Assembly (NCBI GenBank): GCA_004352715.1
Contig: SCFE01000066.1
Span: 182,072-246,071, forward strand
DNA: 64,000 nt
DNA from: Hofstenia miamia
Lineage: Eukaryota; Xenacoelomorpha; Acoela
Reading direction: 5' to 3'
The position numbers and the translations under genes were made by a program. Below are positions 1-10,620 of the stretch, one piece after another. The notes under the pieces are model-generated. The model worked only from the letters and a program-made list of their open reading frames with translations, had not been told where the DNA came from and did not search any database. Every line of letters starts with the position of its first letter. Positions within the stretch are counted from its first letter, which is position 1.

Positions 1-147
1 TAGGTAAGTGGTTGTTGATTGCAACATTGGACGCATACTCCACAAAAGAACACATGTGGTGTGGGTTGAGATGGTAATTCTTGTGGGATTTGTGGGTTGA
101 GAACTGGGGAGGAAAGAATTTAAATATATATTAGCATGCGAGTGCAC

Positions 148-185
<38 letters not shown>

Positions 186-1542
186 TTCATATCATCCATT
201 TTTATAAATGTTCAAACACTGTAGGGATGAACTTGTGGAATTGGCTTCACTACGTTAGTTTTAAACTCGCTTTCTTTTAAAATTTATTATATTTATCGAT
301 TGTCACACAATGGAATAGAAATCGTGGAACAGAGTTGGAACCGTTGCGACCCGACCGGATTTTTGTCATGCCGGTTGACCGGTTTTTACTTGGCATACTA
401 ATGAGAACTGCGAGTAGACCTTAAGCCCACGCTCATTATCTCAGTGCAGTACTCCTAAGATAATTGTGGTAGGGATTGTGATAAAATATTTGCTGCAAAC
501 TACGACTGATTAATACCGTTTTTGGCTTACAGTGCCTTTCCTTCTGATGCACTTTCTCTCGATGACAGCTATTACTTAGAAAAGTGTAGCTAAAAATTAT
601 CAAAAAACGCAAGCCAACCATAAAGGCGTTTGGATTATGTCATTTTCTTTAGAGGTGAATGAGAAAGCTATGTATTTTACGTTCTAAAAAGTAAGATCAT
701 TCATACAATACAATACAGATAATACCAAAATTTTTTACATCATTTTGAAATTCCTTTTCATTTTAAAATGTAAAGACAGAATTGCACACTGACTTGGCCC
801 ACTCAACGCACAATATTGGTCAATAAAAGCATGATTTTCTATTTTTGGCGGCATTTGCGAGTCAAAATTTTCCTTATTGCTCAATTTTCGATATCACAGT
901 TTGAAAACAACAAAATTGTTTAATGTCTTCACACTATTTTTCTAATAAATTGAATTACATGTATATACAGCGGCTAAGTGGCCGAATTTCGAGAGATATT
1001 GCCAAATACCGGCCTAAGCTTTAAGCTTACTGCCAACCGGCGTTGCCAATAAACTATACCTACCAGCAGGCTAGAGCTTTCTTGATACAGGTAGTATTTT
1101 GATGCATAGTCCCATTGCATCCCATATTTCTACATTGAATGTGTAGTAATATTGATACGTATACTTACGGTTCTGGAAATCGAAATCATTCCAGTTTCCG
1201 CATTTCGGTCGAATTGCCCGCAAAGTACTCGTGATACCAAATTGAAACACAATTTCTACAAATAGCGAATTCAATGAGATTATCAACTTAATTGGAAGTA
1301 TATGTATCTGCTAATGTTTTTGTTCAATGAATAATGAAGCAAACAAAAAATACTTATAGGTTATTTTGATCTATTGTCGATTCTCTAAGGTCAAAAAATG
1401 TTGAAGCGTTTATATCTCACGTACAAATAAAAATAGCTACCATCTACACATGCGCTAGAATCAACATCTTGATATCTGTTCAAATCAATATCAGCGTAAC
1501 CCTTGATTTCATAGCTCTAATTTATTTTTTACAGTCATGATA
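1..1542. other. Gene-free AT-rich stretch
   Basis: No exon, RNA gene or recognisable element is visible apart from an AT dinucleotide run at 149-186. The short open frames here have no recognisable motif and are expected by chance in AT-rich DNA. Confidence 0.5.
149..186. repeat. (TA)n microsatellite
   Basis: Nearly pure TA dinucleotide run with one C interruption. Confidence 0.9.
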
Positions 1543-1581
1543 TGTGACCATCTACAGGAAAAGTGTGTTTTAGGGATTTTT
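1543..1581 (+). repeat. Left TIR of the DUF7869-like element
   Basis: Pairs with 5248-5286 in inverted orientation, about 35 of 39 positions identical by eye. It begins TGTGACCATC. Confidence 0.7.
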
Positions 1582-3050
1582 TTCATAAATTGAGTTACCA
1601 ATTGATTTAGATAGGTAATTATATGTAGAAAATTGTACACATTTCAAAAAACACAAATACGGATTGAATGACTAGATATGATACAAAATGTTATTTCCGG
1701 TACACTTCCTGTATTAGAGGATGTGTGCCAAAAAAGTAAAATAAGTACAAAAATAATCAGTTACTTATTGGGACAACTCTTTTTATTGTGCCCTAGCTCC
1801 TTACAAAGAGTGCAAGCGTGCTTTTTCTTTTTCCAAGGTTACTGCGGTGGTGAATTGTAGCAGCTGTGCTTGAAGTTGCTTGTGTAGGCTTTGGTTCTTT
1901 AGGTTTTGGACAAGTTAAATCATCTGCCAAATTAGATTTGCAATGCATCCGTATATGATCGTAAAGGTACCATTGTCTTTTAAGGTCAAGTCCAGGAATT
2001 GTGGTTCTATCTGGCATTGAATTTTCGTATCCAAGTGAATCAGATTTTAAGATGACGAACTTCTTGGGACTCGAATCTGAATACTCGCTGCATATTACAT
2101 TACCACTGTCGGAGGAAGACAACTTAAAGTTATGGTACGAGGTTATTTGTGGGATTGAACTGAAAAACTGACCTAGGTATTCACTCCACTTGTAGAATGG
2201 AGCCAGAACATTGCCACTCGAATCTCTCATAACTTCTTTCGACAACTGCAGCAATCTCTATCAGTGATGACACAGAAGATAGTCGAAACATTTTCTTGAA
2301 AACTCCAAAGTGCCGATCTGGCGAAAATTTAGTGTGACCAACGAGCATGAATGATAGTTCAATCGACTCTTCCTTCTTGTTCAAAACTCTCCACAAAAGG
2401 TACTGTATTGTGGCATTGTTTTTATTCTGACCGATGCAATTATCGGCGTGAAGGTAAACACATTGTTCTCTTTTGCCATATGTTTCAAGGTAATGGTGAA
2501 GGAGACTAATTACACAATCTGCCCCCTTCCCAGGATTTTCAGCTTCATCTATCAAATAGAGTACTTGTTTCCTGCTCCGTCATCACAAACCCCAAACAAA
2601 CCACATTTTCTTGCAGTCTTAAAGTATTCAGGGCCTGTCTGTTGGCTGTCATAGGGGTAGTGGATTTGTTGCGCGAAATCGTATGAGTAATGAGCTATTG
2701 TACGATTCGATTCATGAGATGTTTCAGCAGCTTTCACTTGACAATTGTAGTACTCCCTCTCGTTCTGTGCCTGTGCAAGATGTTGCTGAGCAGTAGCAAG
2801 CCTTTGGGTCTTCTCAGATTCAGATAAGCATGCTGAGTTTTGAATAGAAATTATTTTGCTGGCAGGTACGAGGGGCGTTCAATAAGTAATGGCAACTTCT
2901 GATTACGTAACAGCAGCAGTCGGAGTAGAGTAATGACGCTTTGTTTACATAACTAACCAATCATTAGTCAGTTCTAATCACGCTAGATCTAGCAGTTTGT
3001 ACGTTGGAGTCAGTAGTTATTCGACTTTGAAGACGGTCATATTTTCTGGT

Positions 3051-4215
3051 ATGGCTGAAATGGCAGATTTTTCACCGGAAGGTTGGCGATTCTACGTTTT
3101 TGCGCGCCACAAGCTCGGAGACTCTGCGGCCAAGATTACCCAGGACTTGGTTGTGGTACTGGGGGATACTGCTCCTTCATATCGCACAGTCGCCAGGTGG
3201 GTGGAGGCTTTTCGCGCTGGCAGGGAGCACCTGGAAGACGACCCTNNNNNNNNNNNNNNNNNNNNNNNNNNNNNNNNNNNNNNNNNNNNNNNNNNNNNNN
3301 NNNNNNNNNNNNNNNNNNNNNNNNNNNNNNNNNNNNNNNNNNNNNNNNNNNNNNNNNNNNNNNNNNNNNNNNNNNNNNNNNNNNNNNNNNNNNNNNNNNN
3401 NNNNNNNNNNNNNNNNNNNNNNNNNNNNNNNNNNNNNNNNNNNNNNNNNNNNNNNNNNNNNNNNNNNNNNNNNNNNNNNNNNNNNNNNNNNNNNNNNNNN
3501 NNNNNNNNNNNNNNNNNNNNNNNNNNNNNNNNNNNNNNNNNNNNNNNNNNNNNNNNNNNNNNNNNNNNNNNNNNNNNNNNNNNNNNNNNNNNNNNNNNNN
3601 NNNNNNNNNNNNNNNNNNNNNNNNNNNNNNNNNNNNNNNNNNNNNNNNNNNNNNNNNNNNNNNNNNNNNNNNNNNNNNNNNNNNNNNNNNNNNNNNNNNN
3701 NNNNNNNNNNNNNNNNNNNNNNNNNNNNNNNNNNNNNNNNNNNNNNNNNNNNNNNNNNNNNNNNNNNNNNNNNNNNNNNNNNNNNNNNNNNNNNNNNNNN
3801 NNNNNNNNNNNNNNNNNNNNNNNNNNNNNNNNNNNNNNNNNNNNNNNNNNNNNNNNNNNNNNNNNCCGCCACGAGGCCACAAAGACTTCGAGATGGTCGC
3901 ATCCACATCCACCATGACAATGCCTCAAGCCACACAGCTGCCAAAACGAGGGATTTCATCACCGAAAACCGCCTGAAACCAGTGGCGCACCCACCCTACA
4001 GCCCAGATCTTGCCCCGTGCGATTTCTGGGCGTTTCCAAAACTCACCGAACGCATGGCTGGGTGCAATTTTTCGAGAGAACAAGATTTGGCTAGGAGGAT
4101 AAATCAGGAGCTGAAGAGTATCCCTCTTCCGGAGTACGCAGAAATGTTCCAAGCATGGATACGAAGACACCGACGCTGCGTGGAGGTGCGAGGGGAGTAT
4201 TTTGAAGGACTTTGA
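3051..4215 (+). CDS. mariner transposase (DD34D), with internal assembly gap
   Basis: The start is ATG at 3051, with an alternative at 3060; the product begins MAEMADFSPEGWRFYVFARH. The N-terminal half shows the helix-turn-helix DNA-binding region typical of mariner (SYRTVARWVEAFRAG). After the gap, HHDNASSHTA carries the second catalytic Asp and YSPDLAPCDFWAFPKL the third, with exactly 34 residues between them, the mariner DD34D spacing. The protein ends in GEYFEGL, a common mariner C-terminus. The first Asp lies in the gap. Outside the gap there are no stops or frameshifts, so the gene may be intact. The frame across 620 Ns cannot be checked because gap length is an estimate. An AATAAA follows the stop at about 4240. 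Role: cut-and-paste transposition in the nucleus, binding its own TIRs and inserting at TA. Confidence 0.9.
3246..3865. other. Assembly gap (620 N)
   Basis: Removes the centre of the mariner transposase, including the first catalytic Asp. Gaps inside multi-copy elements commonly reflect collapsed repeats. Confidence 0.95.
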
Positions 4216-5247
4216 ATGTCATTGTGTTGTTTTATTCGTGAATAAAAATTCTATGAACCAGTTGCCATTACTTATTGAACGCCCCTCGTAAAGCAGAGAT
4301 CGGTAAGCTCACTGAAATGAATGGTAAAAGTTCCTGCCATATCTCATAGAACAAGCTTCGACCAACAACAGACCAATTTTTCGTTTGACAAGCCTCATTA
4401 TACTTTGAGTAAACAAACACTTTTGATTCGTCAGAAGGAAGAACCATAACTTTATCCTTGTAGTTTGGCATTCTGCCAGGCACAAGCATAGCGTGCGCTC
4501 GGGCATAGTTCTTGATAAAGGTAACTACTCTTTCCTTTTCTTCCATCTTAAATGCGTTTTTCGGCAGTCTCCTCTTGTTTCAGTGGGTCCTAGTTGTTAA
4601 GCCAAGCTCGTCAAAATGCTTATGTAAGTGTTCTAACCTTTTGTGACCAACACAATGAAGAAACATAAATGTGACACGGCAGACATGCACTCCAAGAGCA
4701 AAATACTTCGTCATTGATCTAGCGCCTGATTTATCATGATGTGAGTCACGAAGATTAGGTTGAGTGCTTGTGCTTCGGCAAGCTCTAATCTGAGCTAGAA
4801 TAACCAGATCCAATTCATCCTTTGAGAGTTCCATGTTTTCATTCCTAAACGTAATAATGGTTTCCTTAATGAGACGTTTAGAGCAAGGAGAGCTATTAGG
4901 GCCGATTTTGCACTGACATGTCTTGCTTATGAAAGCTTCTATATTTCTATTTTCACTGATATCTTCGAAACTTTCTTCTAGATCAACTGTACTAGCAGTT
5001 TGCAAAAGTGTAGAACTGACAAAAGCAGGTAAACTGCCCAAAGGCATTGGACTTGACATCTTTCAGAATATCCTCACTAGAGAAATTCAATGATAACTTG
5101 GAGAAGCTTAACATTCAGCACATGTGTAATATATCTATTTAAAGCCCGTTTCCTGCTCTATCTACTGATGTAATTTCATTCCCCTGAGATCCATAGGAAT
5201 GCAATTACAATGACAGGAAGTTTCAAGGTCATTTTACTCAAACATTT

Positions 5248-5286
5248 CAAATTCCCTAATACACCCTTTTCCTGTGGATGGTCACA
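5248..5286 (-). repeat. Right TIR of the DUF7869-like element
   Basis: Inverted partner of 1543-1581; ends GATGGTCACA followed by TA. Confidence 0.7.
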
Positions 5287-5515
5287 TATATAGCTAAAAA
5301 TAGAAAAAATTTAAATACAAAAAACATTCAGCGACAGTACACAAGTCATTCACCTCATTAAAATGGCATCCTCAGAATGAACACATTTAGGCGATCACAC
5401 AATGAACAACAGTACCCGTAAGCCCACTAGATGGGGACAGGTACTTTATTAATTTTACCTAAACATGTCTCATCAAGACACAAGAAATGTTCTGCTTCTG
5501 CAATATCTTTACTTT

Positions 5516-5731
5516 ACTGGAACATGAGCTTCTATAACACTAACTGGACTGCAGCAAATTATCATTTAGCCGCGACATTTGGCCGATTTCACTCAATCAT
5601 TTATTAATTCCGCTTTTCTATTACTAAATTGAAGAGCGGAACTAATAAATGACTGAGTGAAATCGTCCAAATGTTGCTTTATTATTTATTAGTTCCAGTC
5701 CAGTTAGTGATATAGAAGTTCATGACTGGAA
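5516..5731. repeat. Long imperfect palindrome (foldback element)
   Basis: Two arms of about 95-100 bp in inverted orientation around a short spacer near 5615-5634. Matching blocks include CTTCTATAACACTAACTGG against its reverse complement near 5700, and GATTTCACTCAATCATTTAT against its complement near 5650. It could be a foldback MITE or the fused ends of a larger element. It lies immediately upstream of a Tc1 relic, but I see no matching TIR at that relic's far end. Confidence 0.8.
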
Positions 5732-5754
5732 CCACAGACCGCAAAACTTTTCTC

Positions 5755-6630
5755 ATTGGGTATGAACCCAAAAGCATTCAACAGAAGCTACAAATAGTTG
5801 ACTGAAACAAACACGCTAAAAAGAAATAAAGGAAGTGGGCGACCCCACAAATTGACTGGAAATGAACGAAAAATTGTTGTCAAATTGCTTTGCAAAAACC
5901 ATTGAAATTAACCTCTCATTTGAACTCAAGGTTTCAAGAAACACATGACAAGGTTTTCTGAACATCGACACTGTATCGAACACCTTCAAAGGCAGAGATC
6001 AGTAAAAAAGTAACAAAAGACTGGGTTAGTTTCTGTGAAACATGATCGACGGATGGACTTTTCAGAAATGTTTTCATAACCGATGAGTCCATGTTCCATT
6101 TGCATAGAAACAATAATTCTCATTTATCTACGGTAAACAAGACGCTTCTCAATCCATCTCCAAAATATTCCCAAAAATGCATGGTTTGGGGTGCTTTGAG
6201 CTATTACGCTTTTTACTTGAAAATCGTGGAAGGAGGTACTGTAGAACAATTCAAAGTATATTGAAGTTTTAGCAGAGTTTATCCTATTTGCAGACTGGTG
6301 TTATCGGACTGGATGGATTCTTCAGTAAGATGGGGCGGACCCCGTACATCGAGACATACCCAAAATTTTTACAAAGAACAAAATCGGCAAATTTTGGTGT
6401 GGCCTGCCAACTCACCGGAACTTTCATCTAAAGAAAATATTTGGGATCATGAAGGACAATGTGGAAAAGTCAAATCCAAAAAATATGGAAAAACTGAAGC
6501 AATATTTGCTGGAGTCCAAAGACAATATTGCTCCGAAAATGCAGAAGAATTTGATGGACTGAATTTAGGGAAGATTTTTGATATGTGTTTCAAAGCAATG
6601 TTGTCTAATTTCTTTTACATAAACTTATAG
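5755..6630 (+). pseudogene. Tc1-like transposase, decayed
   Basis: Read across frames, this shows a GRPR-type linker (GSGRPHKLT near 5830), then ITDESMFHLHRNN with the first catalytic Asp, WGALSYYAFYLKIV, then GWILQ-stop-DGADP. In the last motif the second catalytic Asp survives but the preceding codon is TAA (around 6325). The region before the Glu motif is frameshifted and reads in pieces. The protein is the same subfamily as the Tc1 element at 48541-49975: shared phrases are WGALSY, GWILQ, DNVEK and NPKN. Several stops and frameshifts make it non-functional. Confidence 0.8.
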
Positions 6631-7228
6631 AAAACTTAATTTGCAATCGATTGTAATAAATTTTGTTGCTGTGTGTGTTTTTGTTGCTAGCATTAAAAGA
6701 AATTTGTGCACTCGTCAATACCATTTTCAAAATGGAAATTATTCAATTAGTCTCCACTGGCTATCTTAAACTGTAAGCGAAGAGAGAGATAAAACTTTTT
6801 CAAAGTTATTTGTACACTTAAAAACAGCATTTCATTGATAAATGTACATGTACATTACTGCAATTGTGACAATGCAAAGAAATTTTGTAAAAGCAGTTTT
6901 AGTTTACCCGTTTTTTTTACTTTTTATTACCCAAATCACAAATTTTGTATGTAAATCTGCAATACATCATTCTTAACAACACATTATTTTGAAACCACCT
7001 AGAGGAAGCACAAAACAGCGCTTGTTGAAATTAATTATAATTCACTATTTAAAAATATGTGCCAAGATTAGTTCTTTCAAATACAATTCTTACACCAAAT
7101 GCGTTTACGAAAGCTGCTATTTGAAGCAGGCAAATAGAGATTAAAATGATGTATTTTTTTGACGAAAATTATTGCAAACCACGAGTTCTAGAATCCGGTC
7201 AAGCAGGAGATTTGACTTTTCATTTAAT
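6631..7228. other. Gene-free stretch after the Tc1 relic
   Basis: AT-rich with homopolymer runs; may include the Tc1 relic's 3' end. I see no gene or clear TIR. Confidence 0.4.
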
Positions 7229-7400
7229 TGGATATATATATATATATATATATATATNNNNNNNNNNNNNNNNNNNNNNNNNNNNNNNNNNNNNNNNNNN
7301 NNNNNNNNNNNNNNNNNNNNNNNNNNNNNNNNNNNNNNNNNNNNNNNNNNNNNNNNNNNNNNNNNNNNNNNNNNNNNNNNNNNNNNNNNNTATATATATA
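7229..7400. repeat. (TA)n microsatellite containing a 133-N gap
   Basis: TA dinucleotide repeat on both sides of the gap at 7258-7390; the gap is probably more of the same repeat. Confidence 0.85.
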
Positions 7401-7408
7401 CTGTATAT

Positions 7409-7500
7409 CAGTGGCGTACAGACGAGGAGGCCAGGAGGGCCAAGGCCCGCGCTCAAGATATAATGGCCACCCCGCTGCCCCCCCTCCCTCACTAAAAAAT
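7409..7500 (+). mobile_element. Short element with CAGTGGCGTAC end, next to (TA)n
   Basis: Begins CAGTGGCGTACAGACGAGG directly beside the TA microsatellite and continues GC-rich (GGCC- and CCCC-rich) to about 7490, in contrast to its surroundings. The same 11-bp end occurs at 8547 and, inverted, at 9236-9246. Ends of the form CAGTGGCGTA recall hAT-type non-autonomous elements; that family call is from memory. The other boundary is not defined. Confidence 0.45.
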
Positions 7501-7640
7501 TGGTCGAATGAATTTTGATTTTCATACCAATTGACTCTGAATCAGTGATATTCATTTAATATATCCGAGGTCTTTGAAGGAATTTAGTGATTGACATGTT
7601 GTTCATCTCTATAACCTAGGGTAGGGCCCGTGACGGGCAT

Positions 7641-8546
7641 GAACAAAGGCGTACAGGTGCGGGCTTATCTAGTACGGGCACGGACCCGGTATACGGGCTC
7701 TAAATGGAGCATGATTGCTTGTTGTTTGAAGATGCAAATTTTTAAATCCATTTATTTGAATTATATAAAACCTATTAATATTAAGTAGTAGGGATTTTCT
7801 ATCTATCGATTTCTGAATATGTATTTCATGAAAGACTAAACTTCATGTAGATTTCCAGCAGAAATTACAAAATAGCATATATAATATTAGACTCAATACC
7901 ATTGACATCTTTGATACTGTGTTGATAAAATTATCATACTTATGTACATTATTTTTTAACGTAAGTTGTGAAGTTCAGAAGACATTCCATATTTTTTAAA
8001 TTGAATTAATATAAGGTACCTATTTTGAAAGGTCTCACAAACAGGGTGGTATCCTCATGTGATAACCAGGACTTCGTTTCCAGTAAAAGATTAAATCAGT
8101 AGACCAATGACATGGCCATGGGAAGACTTATCCCCCTTTCCCCTCGACACAAAACAGATATGAATTGTTCAAACTAAATGTAACAAAATACACCATAACG
8201 ACAGATACACATGAGAATTATAATATTTCTACAGAAAATCCCTCCAAGATAACTTCACAACGATTTGGTAAGTTTTCCCAATGCTCTCAAGATTTCATCA
8301 ATTCTTATTAATTGAATCTCTATCTTGATCTTTTCTCTCAAAGCTTCAATGACTGGGGTTTAAACTGATGATAAAAACTTTCTTTAAAAATGCCCCTAAT
8401 GTAATAGTCAACATGTAAAAATTTAGAGAACCTGGAGTAAAAGGAGTCCAAGTCCATGCCAAATAACACGATCTTCATGAAAATTATTTGGAAACAATTA
8501 TTAAAAGAGAGGTGGCAATACCATCATTTTGAAAAGTTGTTTTTGA
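7641..8546. other. Gene-free stretch
   Basis: Starts with a small GC-rich patch (CGTGACGGGCATG, CGGACCCGGTATACGGGC at about 7630-7700) that may be repeat-derived, then AT-rich sequence without recognisable coding potential. Confidence 0.4.
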
Positions 8547-8787
8547 CAGTGGCGTACGCAGAGGGGGGCGTGGTGGAATGTCCTCCCTTCAGGTTTCCAA
8601 ATTTGATTTGGACTGGATAAATCAAAAAGTTTTTCGTAAAAAATATAAAAATTTAATATCTAGGATCGTGAAATGAATTTTGGGGTCTATTTTCTCAATA
8701 TTTTCAAAAATTTTCGAGGACCTTCGCCCCGCATTGGTTAATGAAGATGATGTCCCCCCCGTCAGAAAATCCTGGGTACGTCCTTGG
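8547..8787 (+). mobile_element. Candidate MITE with CAGTGGCGTAC left end
   Basis: The left end CAGTGGCGTACGCAGAGGGG at 8547 is opposed by CCTGGGTACGTCCTTGG at 8771-8787, whose reverse complement resembles a diverged left end (GGACGTACCCAGG). The interior is short and non-coding despite a 62-codon open frame. A degraded non-autonomous element is the simplest reading. Confidence 0.45.
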
Positions 8788-9090
8788 TTTTTGATATCAT
8801 TTTATTTGCTCGAAGTTGTTGTATGGTGTGTAGTTAAGCTGGGCCTCTATTTGTTTTTTTTGTGCTGAACTGTGTCAGTTGGGCATATCATATCAAAATT
8901 CTCATGCAGCTATGGCGAAAAGCATCCATCCGCAAAGCAGAGATCCAATCAATAAATATTGATGAAGTTTACCTTCCATTGTCAAGTTATTTTAGAGCAG
9001 AATGATTCACATATTCAGCATTTACTGTAGAAATATGATAATACCAATGTTGTTTAGTCTTCATTTTGTATTTTGTTTCTCTTAAATTGA

Positions 9091-9094
<4 letters not shown>

Positions 9095-9126
<32 letters not shown>
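9095..9126. repeat. (TA)n microsatellite
   Basis: TA run, continued by interrupted TATATATGTAATTTA units to about 9170. Confidence 0.85.
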
Positions 9127-9134
<8 letters not shown>

Positions 9135-9165
9135 TGTAATTTATATATATATGTAATTTATATAT

Positions 9166-9246
9166 ATGAAATTTCAATTGGACCCCACCTCAGATATTTT
9201 GGCCCCCTGATGCCTCCCCTAATTCAAAATTGCTGGTACGCCACTG
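9166..9246 (-). mobile_element. Short CAGTGGCGTAC element, inverted copy, next to (TA)n
   Basis: Reverse complement begins CAGTGGCGTACCAGC at 9246 and runs through a C-rich segment to the TA-rich block at about 9165. Like the copy at 7409, it touches TA-rich sequence. It has the opposite orientation to 8547, so 8547-9246 could also be read as one 700-bp element with 11-bp TIRs. Confidence 0.4.
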
Positions 9247-10620
9247 CTGTATATACATATATATTTTTAAATATGTATATACTGATAAATTACAATAGAG
9301 AAAGTCTCTGACCTCTGACTTTGCGCACGGCACGCCTCAATGGGTTTGGAATATCTTTGCACATGGCAAGAAACAGTGAAAGTTCTTTTAATGTAAATCT
9401 TTTCGAAAAATTCGAAATTTTCAAAGAAAACGTGTTATATTTTTCAACAACCTCAGGCACAGTAATACGCTTTATTGAAAAATTTTCAACATTGCATTAA
9501 AGTATGTTATCCCAATAGACCTACCCACGCCCCAAGATTTTCAAATTTGCTAATAGGCTCTTAGAAAATTTTTCGTAATTTGGAAAAGCGTGTTGTCCTT
9601 TAAAGCAAACGCTAAGCTGTTTAAGATTAACCAATAAGTGTTTCTGTGTGGTATTTTGGATATTTGTACCAATTGCATAATTTTCGATTTTCATAAATTT
9701 AATAAAAAGTATATTTGCAAATAATAGATGTCTTAACATTCGCCACTAGCAGGATAAAAAATTTAATGACAAAATCTCTTGTAATGAGAGATATTAAAAA
9801 TTCTGTTTCTCTTTTTTGTACCAGAGCTATATTTATTTATTAATAATTTCCTAGTTTTTGGTTCTTCCTATTTGTTTTCAAATTGTATCTGTTCAAGGAT
9901 TTTTAAGTCTTCATAATTTATAAGGTTCTCTTATTTCTGTACTGTGAACAGTGGCGTGACTTTGTAAATAGTTTTTGTAGTTCAGTTGCATCTTGTTTTA
10001 GTTAAGAACGTTATGCAAATACATTATCATTGCAACAAGTACTTATATAAACAATAAACTCATATTAATGAAATCAAACTCTAGCAAATTTTGGAAACGT
10101 GCACTTCTAAAAACCAAAAACTGTACTATCAAATTCCAATTGTTATTATGACATTGCTCACCAAAATGAATTTTAGCATGCTTGCAGGATTATCTTTTCA
10201 ACTCAACATTATTATACATAGAATAATTTTTTATTCTAAGAATAATCCTTAATGAATATCTATTGCATGTGTGCCAAAGACTAAACTATTTCAGCAAAAT
10301 TTATCTTGCATGTCATGTACAAATTTGAACATGCTGTTTTAAAAGACTCAAAGGCAGCAATTGTTTTACTTATGCAATACAAAATGACACTTTTAAATAT
10401 TATTTTTGAGTTATTGAATATAGTGACAAGAATATGGGTTCAATTATTTTAGCAAATTCGGAAAAATGATAGTAAAATTTTAAGTTCCTTTTGTCAAAAC
10501 AAATAATACAGAATGTGAGGGCTCTTTTTTCAAAATTGAATTTTGCTTAATTTATAAATTTAGAATTTTTTCTCACAAAATTTTACATATTTTATTTGAC
10601 ATTAGTTACTGCATTCTTAC
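9247..10620. other. Gene-free stretch
   Basis: AT-rich. CAGTGGCGTGAC at 9949-9960 is a further partial match to the short-element ends. No exon recognised. If 10621-10761 is an exon, this may be its downstream intron. Confidence 0.4.

Larger units (their letters stand above)
2869..4288 (+). mobile_element. mariner transposon with perfect TIRs and TA target duplication
   Basis: The two ends are perfect 28-bp inverted repeats (2869-2896 and 4261-4288), beginning CGAGGGGCGTTCAATAAG, each flanked by TA (2867-2868 and 4289-4290). It carries one transposase gene on the plus strand with DD34D spacing in the visible part. Base composition is clearly more GC-rich than the surrounding DNA. A 620-base gap lies inside, so internal integrity cannot be judged. 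The element sits inside the DUF7869-like gene and is therefore the younger insertion. Confidence 0.95.
1793..5059 (-). pseudogene. DUF7869-like (transposase-related) protein, broken
   Basis: Read on the minus strand from ATG at 5059. The N-terminal part has a Cys cluster (CQCKIG...SPC), then an acidic helical stretch, then the conserved block around 4560 (HxNKRRLPKNAF). The C-terminal part has the family signature HADNCIGQNKNN and GHTKFSPDRHFGVFKK. I recall these motifs from invertebrate proteins annotated as DUF7869 or DDE-like; that assignment is from memory. Lesions: an in-frame TGA at 4582-4580 where a Gly would be expected; a mariner inserted at the TA at 2867-2868; a frameshift near 2555-2570, just before LIDEAENPGKG; and another near 2225-2250. 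Joining the flanks across the mariner with one TA removed keeps the frame open, so the mariner arrived in a frame that was still open locally. No introns are needed to explain the order of the blocks. Confidence 0.7.
1543..5286 (-). mobile_element. TIR DNA transposon carrying a DUF7869-like transposase pseudogene, interrupted by mariner
   Basis: Terminal inverted repeats of about 39 bp with roughly four mismatches bound this segment. The left end reads TGTGACCATCTACAGGAAAA and the right end, reverse-complemented, TGTGACCATCCACAGGAAAA. Both ends are flanked by TA (or ATA), compatible with a TA target duplication. Between them, on the minus strand, lies a single broken gene of the DUF7869-like, transposase-related family. 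Without the nested mariner (1.42 kb) the element would be about 2.3 kb. TIRs plus a transposase-like gene argue for a cut-and-paste element. I do not know which named superfamily it belongs to. Confidence 0.7.

Noticed and set aside
3092-3962. Other-frame open readings across the mariner
   Set aside because: Shadows of the transposase in GC-rich sequence plus the N gap.
9066-9311. 81-codon frame over the TA microsatellite
   Set aside because: Tyr/Ile repeats from TA dinucleotides; not coding.
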